Part shown: positions 1-6,716 of the stretch, piece after piece
Layout of the letters: the number at the start of each line of letters is the position of its first letter
Position numbering within the stretch: the first letter of the stretch is position 1
NCBI RefSeq assembly: GCF_003096415.1
Contig: NZ_QEKH01000010.1
Location: 62,001 to 126,000 of the forward strand
Length of the DNA: 64,000 nt
Source: Victivallis vadensis
GTDB lineage: Bacteria > Verrucomicrobiota > Lentisphaeria > Victivallales > Victivallaceae
Direction of reading: 5' to 3'
Notes under the pieces: model-generated
The model's database searches: none
Told to the model about the DNA's origin: nothing
What the model saw: only the letters and a program-made list of their open reading frames with translations
Translations under genes and position numbers: made by a program

Positions 1-165
1 CTCGGGCAGGGGCGCGACCAGACCAAGGCGCTGATTGCCGCCAGTCCGGAGCTTCAGCAAAAACTGATGGACCGGATCAATGCCAAGATCAAAGGCGGAG
101 AAGCTTCCGCCCCGATGGAGCTTCCCGAAGAGTCAGCCGAACCGGCTCCCGCTCCGGAAGCCTGA
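1..165 (+). CDS. recA: RecA recombinase, C-terminal end (partial)
   Basis: An open frame enters from the left edge and stops at 163-165. The 54 visible residues begin LGQGRDQTKALI and continue with SPELQQKLMDRINAKI, which matches the C-terminal domain of RecA (compare IGQGKANATAWLKDNPE in E. coli). The tail is short, acidic and proline/alanine-rich, as in other RecA proteins. RecA is the strand-exchange ATPase and SOS co-protease. The ATPase core lies outside the window, so the call rests on the C-terminal signature alone. Confidence 0.75.
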   Translation, partial: LGQGRDQTKALIAASPELQQKLMDRINAKIKGGEASAPMELPEESAEPAPAPEA

Positions 166-192
166 TCCGGCCTGAACCGGAGAGCCGGCAAG

Positions 193-2706
193 TTGAAGAA
201 CTTCTTCACCATTACGGAAACGGCGTTCGCGGCGATGCTTCTGGCTTCCGCGGTCGCCGTCCATGCCGCCGACGAGGCGACCGAACGGCGGCTGGGCATC
301 CGGGCCGTCGCGAACGGCGATTATTCCAATGCCGTCAACTTCTTCAAGAGCGCCCTCGCTCTTTCCGGAGAGGATCAGGAGAAGTGGGCCGCCAATGCGG
401 TTGACCTCGCCGCCGCGAAGCTGCGCACCGGAGATCTGGCGGGGGCCAGGGAGCTGCTGGCGGAATTCCGCAGTCGTTTTCCTGCCCGTTCCGCCGGCTT
501 GCTTCCCGGTGAGATCATGATCGCGGAGCGCAAATACGACGATGCGGAAAAGTTCTTTCAGAGCCTTGCCGCCAGTGCGGCCGATCCTGAATTGAGCTGC
601 CAGGCACGCTATGCGCTGGCACTCTCCCGGCTCCATCAGAATAAGTTTCCGGCGGCGCTCGCCGATCTGGAACAGCTGGAACGGGAAAATGCCGATCTCC
701 CCTCCTGGGCGGCTCGCGCCCATCTGACCCGCATCTATACGCTGCTGGCTTCCGGGGATCTCAAAACCGCCGAGGAGTTGCTCAAACAGGACAAATACCG
801 CAAAGAGCTTCCGGACCGCTACCGCCGGCTGGAGCTGGCCCTGATGCTGAAACGGCGGCAGTTCGACTCCTTCTATCGGCTTTGGCCGGAGATTGCCGCT
901 GAAGCGGGCGACCGCCAGGACAAGCTGCTTTATGACCTTGCGGTCTCCGGGGCGTTGCAGGCGGCGGCGGCCAAACAGTATGACGCGGCGGTTCGGCTGT
1001 TGAACGACGGTTTCCGTTTTGCCGGAAACGATCTGGAGAGGCGCAATGCACTGCGCGAATTGATCAATGTCGACGCCGTGGTCGATCCGGAGCGGGCGGC
1101 TGATGCGATTAAACGTTACCTGGAATTTTTCCCGGAAGCGAACGACCGGACCGAACTTTTACTGCGCGGTGCCCGGCTGCTGGCTTCCGTGAAATCCTAT
1201 GACCGGGCGATTGCGCTTTTCACGCAGGTGACCGGGGACAACCGGATTCCGACTGAACAGCGGCTCGGGGCGGCGCGGGAAGCGGCGGTCACCGCGCAGG
1301 CGGCGGGCCGGCCGGAGGTCGCGCGCCGGATGTACCGGTATCTGATCGAACAGGCGGAGACGCCGGATCAGAGGCTGGAGGGAAACTATCTGTTCGGCGA
1401 GTACTCATTCCGGGAGAAAAATTTCCGCCAGGCCGCCAACCTGTTGAAAACAGTCGCCGATTCCGGTTCCAACCGGGCCGATGCGGCCCGTTACCGGCTG
1501 TTGCAGTCGCTGGTGGAGCTGAAGCGGTATAAAGAGGCCGAACCGGTTGCGGAGGCGCTGCGTCGTTCCCCGGTGCAGACTCATGCCACCAGTGCTGATT
1601 TCTACCGTGCGCTGCTGCTGGAAAAAGCGGGGCACAGCGCGGAGGCGCGCAGCGAATATCTGAAATTTCTGGTTGCGCATCCGGATTCGGAGTACAGTCC
1701 CCGGGCGTTGTTCAGTGCGGCGGAACTGGCGATGGAGCTGCGGGAGTATCCGGCGGCGGTCCGCGAGTTCTTTGAATTTGCCGAAAAGAATCCGAAATCC
1801 GACAGCGCTCCCGCCGCGCTCTATCAGGCGATGCAGTCCGGTTACTTCGCCAGAAACGCGGCGGAAACCCGGCGTGCGATCGAGCTGCTGGAGAAGAAAT
1901 ACCCGGAATCCCCGGTGGTGATCGAAAGCCGCCTGCAGCTGGCCGACTACCTGATCCGGGACGCAGATTACGACGGGGCGCTGGCGCAGCTGGCGGAAGT
2001 GGAAAAATATCCTGCCGCCAAATCTCCGGAGACCGCCTCCGAATTGCTGTATGATCACGCCAGGATTGCGCGTCTTCAGCGTCAGGATGAAGACGCTCTG
2101 AAGTTTCTGGAACAGCTGTTGAAAGAGCATCCCTCCAATGCGTTCGGCGCTGAGGCCGCGCTGTCCGCCGGAAACCTCAAGGCCGATCAGGGGAATTACC
2201 GGGAGGCGTTGAAATTCTACGAGCGCGCGCTGACGCTGGGGCCGGCGGGACGCAACGCCGAATTGACCCGGGGCCGGATCGCCGACGCCAGATACAACAT
2301 TTATGCCGAAACGCTCGATAAGAACGACCTGGACCAGGCGGCCGCGATCTACCGGGAGCTGGCCGACGGTTCGGGCAATCCGCAGGTGATGCTGCAGAGC
2401 CTGTACAAATACGGCAAATGCTGCGAATTGATGGATGAGCGCGAGGACGCGCTTCGCGCCTACGAGAAGCTGCTTTATCTGGCCGGAGACCTGCAGCGGC
2501 GCGGCATTGCGCCGGACCCGGTCTGGACAAGCCGGGGGGCCTATCAGGCGGTGCTGCTGAACCTGAAGGACGGCACTCCCGCCAGCGCCCGGCGCGCGCT
2601 CGAAGACATCCGGCTTTATGAGGAATTGAAACTGACCGGCGCCGGAGAGGACTTCGCCCGGATCAAACAGGAAATCAAACAGCGTTACAACCTCGAGGAG
2701 AAGTGA
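193..2706 (+). CDS. Exported tetratricopeptide-repeat protein
   Basis: The 837-residue product opens with a signal peptide (hydrophobic stretch ending near VHAADE, residues 1-26). It then consists almost entirely of degenerate TPR helices with repeated A-x-Y-x-x-A-x-x-x-F patterns, so it is probably a periplasmic scaffold. The frame begins with TTG at 193; an in-frame ATG at 235 would shorten the signal peptide to MLLASAVAVHA, so the start is uncertain. It lies six bases before an ExbB/TolQ gene and heads an ExbB-ExbD-TonB-like operon. By analogy with CpoB/YbgF beside Tol-Pal, it may link the energised inner-membrane complex to envelope partners. No enzymatic domain is visible. Confidence 0.8.
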   Translation: MKNFFTITETAFAAMLLASAVAVHAADEATERRLGIRAVANGDYSNAVNFFKSALALSGEDQEKWAANAVDLAAAKLRTGDLAGARELLAEFRSRFPARSAGLLPGEIMIAERKYDDAEKFFQSLAASAADPELSCQARYALALSRLHQNKFPAALADLEQLERENADLPSWAARAHLTRIYTLLASGDLKTAEELLKQDKYRKELPDRYRRLELALMLKRRQFDSFYRLWPEIAAEAGDRQDKLLYDLAVSGALQAAAAKQYDAAVRLLNDGFRFAGNDLERRNALRELINVDAVVDPERAADAIKRYLEFFPEANDRTELLLRGARLLASVKSYDRAIALFTQVTGDNRIPTEQRLGAAREAAVTAQAAGRPEVARRMYRYLIEQAETPDQRLEGNYLFGEYSFREKNFRQAANLLKTVADSGSNRADAARYRLLQSLVELKRYKEAEPVAEALRRSPVQTHATSADFYRALLLEKAGHSAEARSEYLKFLVAHPDSEYSPRALFSAAELAMELREYPAAVREFFEFAEKNPKSDSAPAALYQAMQSGYFARNAAETRRAIELLEKKYPESPVVIESRLQLADYLIRDADYDGALAQLAEVEKYPAAKSPETASELLYDHARIARLQRQDEDALKFLEQLLKEHPSNAFGAEAALSAGNLKADQGNYREALKFYERALTLGPAGRNAELTRGRIADARYNIYAETLDKNDLDQAAAIYRELADGSGNPQVMLQSLYKYGKCCELMDEREDALRAYEKLLYLAGDLQRRGIAPDPVWTSRGAYQAVLLNLKDGTPASARRALEDIRLYEELKLTGAGEDFARIKQEIKQRYNLEEK

Positions 2707-2712
2707 CGGTTT

Positions 2713-3360
2713 ATGCTTTATACGCAACTCATCGATGACGGCGGCCCGATCATGTGGGTCATTCTGGCGGGAAGCCTGATTGCGGTTTTCGTCTTTCTGA
2801 AAAAGGTCTTCCAGTTCCACCGCGAAGAGATCAACGTGCGCGAACTGCTGCGGGGACTTTTCAACGTGCTGAAACGCGACGGCTTCGTCGAGGCGATCAC
2901 ACTGTGCGACAATACGCCCGGCCCGGCGGCGCGGCTGCTCGGCGCGGCGATCCTGGCATACGAGCGCGGCGACGAGGACATCCGGCAGGCGATCGACGAC
3001 GCGGCCCTCGAAGAGATGCCCAAACTGGAGCGGCACATCAACCTGCTCGGCACCATCGGTTTCGTGATGCCGCTGATCGGCTTTCTCGGAACGGTGCTGG
3101 GAATGATGCGCGCGTTTCAGGTGGCGGCCAATGCTGAAGCACTCTCCGCGGAACGGATTTCCGAGGCGGTGAACATGGCGCTGATCACCACGGCTTCCGC
3201 GCTGGTGGTCGCGATTCCGTGCTACATCGCTTATAACTATCTGGTGGCCCGGGTGAATTCGATCACGCTGGACATGGAAAAGGCTTCTCTGGAAATCATG
3301 AATTTCTTTGAACGGCGCGAGGCCGAAAAGACGGGGGCTCTGCAGCATGATAAAAAGTGA
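2713..3360 (+). CDS. MotA/TolQ/ExbB family proton-channel subunit
   Basis: 215 residues with the ExbB/TolQ arrangement: one N-terminal membrane helix (about 12-30), a cytoplasmic loop with PGPAARLLGAA, then two adjacent helices (LLGTIGFVMPLIGFLGTVLGM and ALITTASALVVAIPC). The G-x-x-x-P-x-x-G-x-L-G-T-V pattern and the T-T-A motif of the third helix are hallmarks of the family. In the inner membrane such proteins pair with an ExbD/TolR partner and use the proton gradient to drive a TonB- or TolA-like protein. The next gene is the ExbD partner and overlaps its 3' end by 14 bases. ExbB and TolQ cannot be told apart by sequence alone. Confidence 0.9.
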   Translation: MLYTQLIDDGGPIMWVILAGSLIAVFVFLKKVFQFHREEINVRELLRGLFNVLKRDGFVEAITLCDNTPGPAARLLGAAILAYERGDEDIRQAIDDAALEEMPKLERHINLLGTIGFVMPLIGFLGTVLGMMRAFQVAANAEALSAERISEAVNMALITTASALVVAIPCYIAYNYLVARVNSITLDMEKASLEIMNFFERREAEKTGALQHDKK

Positions 3361-3817
3361 AATCGGCAAACGGCGCTACCAGACCCGGTTAAAGCCGCGT
3401 TCCGGCTGGCCGGAGCTGACCGCGCTGATCGACGTGATGTTTCTGACGCTGCTTTTTTTGTTTCTGTCGGCGTCGTTCGTGCGGGTTTCCGGGGTCAAGG
3501 TGGAGCTGCCGAAGGTGCGGGTTTCCAGCGCGGTCAGCCTGGAACGCTTCATTGTGACGGTGGTGCCGCCGGCTTCCGCCGGACAGCCGCACCTTTTCTA
3601 TTTCAATGACCAGCCGGTTTCGCTTGAAATGCTCAAGCAGCGGCTGGCGGAGGTCAGCGGGCGGTCCGGAAACGCGTCGATCATCATCCGGGCCGACCGC
3701 CGGGTGCCCTTTGAGCAGGTCGCGCAGGTGATGGCATTGGCGGAGGCGGCGAAGCTCTCCAGCTTCATCGCCGTGGTTCCCGCCTCCGCGAGTCAGGAAA
3801 CCGTATTCGGCCAGTAA
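3347..3817 (+). CDS. ExbD/TolR family protein
   Basis: 156 residues. The ATG at 3347 overlaps the ExbB stop and is preferred to an upstream in-frame ATG at 3308 inside the ExbB gene, because the product then starts MIKSEIGKRR. A short basic cytoplasmic tail precedes one membrane helix, LIDVMFLTLLFLFLSASF. It contains the Asp (residue 29) conserved in ExbD/TolR as the proton-translocating residue. The remainder is a periplasmic domain with the family pattern ADRRVPFEQVAQVMALAEAA. It should form the energising complex with the preceding protein and act on the TonB-like product that follows. Confidence 0.9.
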   Translation: MIKSEIGKRRYQTRLKPRSGWPELTALIDVMFLTLLFLFLSASFVRVSGVKVELPKVRVSSAVSLERFIVTVVPPASAGQPHLFYFNDQPVSLEMLKQRLAEVSGRSGNASIIIRADRRVPFEQVAQVMALAEAAKLSSFIAVVPASASQETVFGQ

Positions 3818-3830
3818 GGCGGAAAAAGTG

Positions 3831-4556
3831 ATGCGCAAGAAAATTCTGTTCAGCAAACCGGTGAATTATGCTCCGGTGATTGCGGCCGAAGCTGCGGCCG
3901 TAACACTGGCGGTTCACGCTGTGCTCTTTCTGGCGACCGGCTACCAGCCGGAAAAACGGAATTTGCCGAATACCGGGGAGAGCAGCATCACATTGCTCAA
4001 TCTCGACGCCCCCCGGGAGGGAGTGGAAAGCCTGAAGCACTGGCTGGCGGTCCATGATCCGGCCCTATTCTCCCGCAGTGACAGTCAGGCGGGTTACATG
4101 GCGCTGTTGCAGGCGCCTGTGCTTCGCGATTATACCGGAACCCGTCCCCGCCTGGAGGTGACCCTGCCGGAAGAACGCCTGCCCGGTTACAAGCCGCTGC
4201 GGCCGCTGCATATGGAGCAGGGGGATTCCTGTCAGGAGCTTCGGTACATTCCCCATAAAAATACGGTGGAAGCCGCGCCGCCGCAAAAGCCGCTGGTTTT
4301 CGACGCGGACAATCGTCCGCTGTCGCTTTCGCGGCTCGCGGCGCCGGTCGGACGCGGCGCGAAATTGCCGACGGTGGTGCAGTGCCGTAAAAGTGGGAAA
4401 GTGATGCGCCTGACGCTGATTTCCGGCTCGGGCGACGCCGGATTGGATTCCCGGGCGCTGCAGGCGCTGGCCCGTTCCGGCGATGAACTGCCGGAAGAGT
4501 CGGCGGTCATTACGGTTTACTGGCCGGGAACCGCCGGAGAGGAGAGTGGAAAATGA
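3831..4556 (+). CDS. TonB-like periplasm-spanning protein
   Basis: About 241 residues with one membrane helix near the N terminus (AVTLAVHAVLFLATGY). A long periplasmic segment follows, then a C-terminal region that reads like a diverged TonB fold (GKVMRLTLISGSGDAGLDSRALQALARSG, ending in VITVYW). GTG at 3828 and ATG at 3831 are both possible; ATG is chosen. It sits directly after exbB and exbD homologues and overlaps the next gene by four bases. It is therefore the likely energy-transducing partner. It lacks the long Pro-Glu/Pro-Lys linker of classical TonB, so the family call is by position and topology. Confidence 0.65.
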   Translation: MRKKILFSKPVNYAPVIAAEAAAVTLAVHAVLFLATGYQPEKRNLPNTGESSITLLNLDAPREGVESLKHWLAVHDPALFSRSDSQAGYMALLQAPVLRDYTGTRPRLEVTLPEERLPGYKPLRPLHMEQGDSCQELRYIPHKNTVEAAPPQKPLVFDADNRPLSLSRLAAPVGRGAKLPTVVQCRKSGKVMRLTLISGSGDAGLDSRALQALARSGDELPEESAVITVYWPGTAGEESGK

Positions 4557-4798
4557 TCGGAATGAGTTTCGCGGATGCGTTGTTCGTTTATTTCCTGCTG
4601 TGGCTGATTTTTCTGGCGATCCTGTGGTGGCGGGAGCTTTCCCGGGTCAAGAGTTATGAGTGGCACCTGAGCAACAGCCGGCTGTTCCATTGCGACAGCT
4701 GCCACCATTCGTTCATCATCAAGGAGGCGGTCAATCTTACCCGTTGTCCGCGCTGCAACTCAATCTGTATCTGCCGCAACCGGCGGGATCTGGAGTAG
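4553..4798 (+). CDS. Small membrane protein with a zinc-ribbon-like cysteine cluster
   Basis: 81 residues, starting in an ATGA overlap with the previous stop. Residues 8-26 form one hydrophobic helix (LFVYFLLWLIFLAILWW). The tail carries two CxxC knuckles, C47/C50 and C65/C68, plus C72 and C74, a rubredoxin- or zinc-ribbon-like arrangement expected in the cytoplasm. I do not recognise the family. Its place inside an ExbBD/TonB-like operon suggests an accessory subunit of that complex or a sensor of its state. Function is unknown. Confidence 0.75.
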   Translation: MIGMSFADALFVYFLLWLIFLAILWWRELSRVKSYEWHLSNSRLFHCDSCHHSFIIKEAVNLTRCPRCNSICICRNRRDLE

Positions 4799-4803
4799 CC
4801 GTC

Positions 4804-5226
4804 ATGAAATTATCCGTGCTTGTCCGTCTGGTTCCGGTCGCCGCGCTGCTGCTGGCCGGCTGCGAAAGCCTGCCGCCGGGAGTGCCCCCGAAGGATGACA
4901 TCGTCAAAAACGATCCGCCTGCCGGGGAGTTGTCGCCGCGCAAGGCGGAGAATCTGCTGATCACCGCACTTGGACTCTATACACTGCGGGAGATGCCCGG
5001 CATCGGGATTGCGCTGAACTCCGATCAGGCGACGCTGATACCGGCGGCGCGGATTCTGAAAGGGATGGGAGCGATGAGCGGCGTCAGGTTCGATTCGCAG
5101 GCGCAGGTGGAGTTGCGTTCCAGTGCCGACGGGAACAGCTGGAACTTTGAGTTGTTCGACCGCAAAAGCAAGACGGTCCTGTGGCATGAGGAAGTGCCGG
5201 TTGTGATGAATGGGCAGGACCGGTAG
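4804..5226 (+). CDS. Putative lipoprotein
   Basis: 140 residues beginning with a lipoprotein signal (MKLSVLVRLVPVAALLLAGCES). The lipobox is LAGC and Cys20 would be lipidated. The mature part is a small mixed domain (LSPRKAENLLITAL, then RSSADGNSWNFELFDRKSKTVLW) that I cannot place in a named family. It vaguely resembles small outer-membrane lipoproteins with a DUF-type beta fold. It is the last gene of the operon, five bases after the zinc-ribbon gene, so it may be the envelope anchor of the TPR/ExbBD/TonB-like system. Confidence 0.7.
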   Translation: MKLSVLVRLVPVAALLLAGCESLPPGVPPKDDIVKNDPPAGELSPRKAENLLITALGLYTLREMPGIGIALNSDQATLIPAARILKGMGAMSGVRFDSQAQVELRSSADGNSWNFELFDRKSKTVLWHEEVPVVMNGQDR

Positions 5227-5289
5227 CGGATCTGCGGGAACTGATGGAAAACACTCCCGACTTTTTTCCGTTTTTTTTACCTTCCCGAT

Positions 5290-5317
5290 TTGCAAAATTG
5301 AAAAAGTCTCCTATATT
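5290..5317 (+). promoter_or_regulatory. Predicted promoter of tRNA-Glu
   Basis: TTGCAA at 5290 and TATATT at 5312 are separated by 16 bases and lie about 20 bases before the mature tRNA. This is a sigma-70-type match in an AT-rich stretch between the lipoprotein stop and the tRNA. Confidence 0.5.
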
Positions 5318-5335
5318 AAGCACCATGTTCCAAAC

Positions 5336-5411
5336 GTCCCTATCGTCTAGAGGCCTAGGACACCGGGTTTTCATCCCGGCAACTCGGGTTCGAATCCCGA
5401 TGGGGATGCCA
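5336..5411 (+). tRNA. tRNA-Glu (anticodon TTC)
   Basis: A 76-nt cloverleaf. The acceptor strand GTCCCTA (5336-5342) pairs with TGGGGAT (5401-5407) using G-T wobbles, followed by discriminator G and an encoded CCA (5409-5411). The anticodon arm is CCGGG-TTTTCAT-CCCGG, placing TTC at positions 34-36. The T arm is CTCGG-GTTCGAA-TCCCGA, with the conserved GTTCGAAT. Decodes GAA/GAG. Confidence 0.95.
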
Positions 5412-5422
5412 TTTCGCATCAG

Positions 5423-5461
5423 TCGGTTACATCGGAAATAACGATGTGACCGATTTTTTTA
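5423..5461 (+). terminator. Rho-independent terminator after tRNA-Glu
   Basis: A 12-bp stem (5423-5434 with 5442-5453, one G-T pair) has a 7-base loop and is followed directly by an eight-base T run. It begins 12 bases after the tRNA CCA end. Confidence 0.9.
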
Positions 5462-5539
5462 TTTCAATCGGATCGATATTCCGTTTCAGTTGTTGTTCGC
5501 AATACAAAAAGACAAGCGCCCTGGTCGCCGACGGCGAAA

Positions 5540-6616
5540 TTACGGCGTGGATAACGGCGGCAGGGCCAGCAGGATGCGGGCCCGCCCGGTGAAGCGGGGG
5601 CGGGCGGAAGCGCCGACGGCGAAGGTGTCGCCGCGTTCGAGGGTGATGGTTTCAGCTCCGTCGGTGACGGCGGCGTGACCGTCGAGCATGGTTCCGGCCA
5701 TGAAGCAGTTCAGGGATCCGGGACGCTCCCACGTGCGGCGCAGCTTCAGTTCAAGCGAACCGAAATAGCGGACGGCGTCCCGGTCGATCAGGCGCATCAG
5801 CGTTGCGCCGTCATCCTCGCCGAGCGTGACGGGAGCCTGAAGCACTTTGGCGCGGAGCCGGTCGAGGGTCAGGATTTCACGGTGAAAGACGGAAAGGGCC
5901 GCGTCGGGATCGAGTCCTCCGAAACGGTCCTGCATGGTCAGGGGCTGTTCGCCGCAGCGGGCTTCGGGCTGGATCACCCAGTCGGTCGGTTCCATGATCT
6001 CCTGAACAAGTACGCCGGAGCCGATCGCGTGGGGGAAACCGCCGGGGATCAGGATTACCTCGCCGGGAGTGATCGGATAACGGTGCATCATGCCGAGGGT
6101 CTTTTCCATCACGCCCGTCAGCGCCTCGCGGCGGAACACCTCGAAGTCGAAACGGTCGTTGAAACCCATCAGCAGATACGGCTCTTCACCGTTGATGCGG
6201 CGCCCCTCCAGCACGATCCACGCCTCGGTTTTGCCGTAGGGGGAGCGGAAAAGCCGCCGCGAAGCCTCCCGGTCGGGGTGGGCCTGAACGGGCAGCCGGA
6301 TCGCGGAGTCGAGCAGCTTGGTCAGGAAGCCGGGCGTCCTGCTGGCGGAAGCGGGGTGGTCCGGCCCGAGCAGGGTTTCGGCTTCGCGTTCCAGCACACG
6401 GTCGAACCGTTCGGCGGAGCCGTCCGGCAGCAGCACCCGGCTGATCCCTTCGCCGGGGCAGTCGCGCTGCGGATTCAGCGCCGCCACGGTCGAAGCGATC
6501 CACTCCTCGGGGAAGGAGCCGTCCGCCGGATTCGCAATGCCGCGCAGCCGGTCCAGACAGGCGCCGCCGCGATAGACCCGCCAGACCCGGTTCGGAAGAA
6601 ATTTCAACAGCTTCAT
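5540..6616 (-). CDS. manA: Mannose-6-phosphate isomerase, class I-like
   Basis: 358 residues. It interconverts mannose-6-phosphate and fructose-6-phosphate, feeding mannose into glycolysis. Family signatures are present: the zinc-site QAHPD, GKTEAW, and the cupin strand PGGFPHAIGSGVLVQEI. The length is close to short bacterial ManA forms. It is transcribed divergently from the glycyl-radical operon. Since the window also encodes a GH130-type mannoside phosphorylase and a GH5-esterase, a role in mannan catabolism is plausible, although manA can equally serve GDP-mannose synthesis. Confidence 0.85.
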   Translation of the reverse strand: MKLLKFLPNRVWRVYRGGACLDRLRGIANPADGSFPEEWIASTVAALNPQRDCPGEGISRVLLPDGSAERFDRVLEREAETLLGPDHPASASRTPGFLTKLLDSAIRLPVQAHPDREASRRLFRSPYGKTEAWIVLEGRRINGEEPYLLMGFNDRFDFEVFRREALTGVMEKTLGMMHRYPITPGEVILIPGGFPHAIGSGVLVQEIMEPTDWVIQPEARCGEQPLTMQDRFGGLDPDAALSVFHREILTLDRLRAKVLQAPVTLGEDDGATLMRLIDRDAVRYFGSLELKLRRTWERPGSLNCFMAGTMLDGHAAVTDGAETITLERGDTFAVGASARPRFTGRARILLALPPLSTP

Positions 6617-6647
6617 CGGAAAACCTCGCTTTTTTGGGATTCAGGGG

Positions 6648-6681
6648 TTGATTTTTTCATGGTATTAAGATATAATACCAT
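6648..6681 (+). promoter_or_regulatory. Promoter with overlapping operator for the glycyl-radical operon
   Basis: TTGATT (6648-6653) and TATAAT (6671-6676) are 17 bases apart. The -10 box sits inside a perfect inverted repeat, ATGGTATTA (6659-6667) and TAATACCAT (6673-6681), with a five-base centre. The GT...TA...TA...AC layout resembles GntR-family operators. The most likely binder is the GntR protein encoded at 9065, which would repress by covering the -10 box. Confidence 0.75.
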
Positions 6682-6716
6682 AAAGAGGATTGCAACCCTC
6701 CAACAAGGAAAAAGAA

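Noticed and set aside
1405-3369. A 654-codon minus-strand frame over the TPR and ExbB genes
   Set aside because: Spans two clear plus-strand genes with typical membrane and TPR signatures; composition of a shadow frame.
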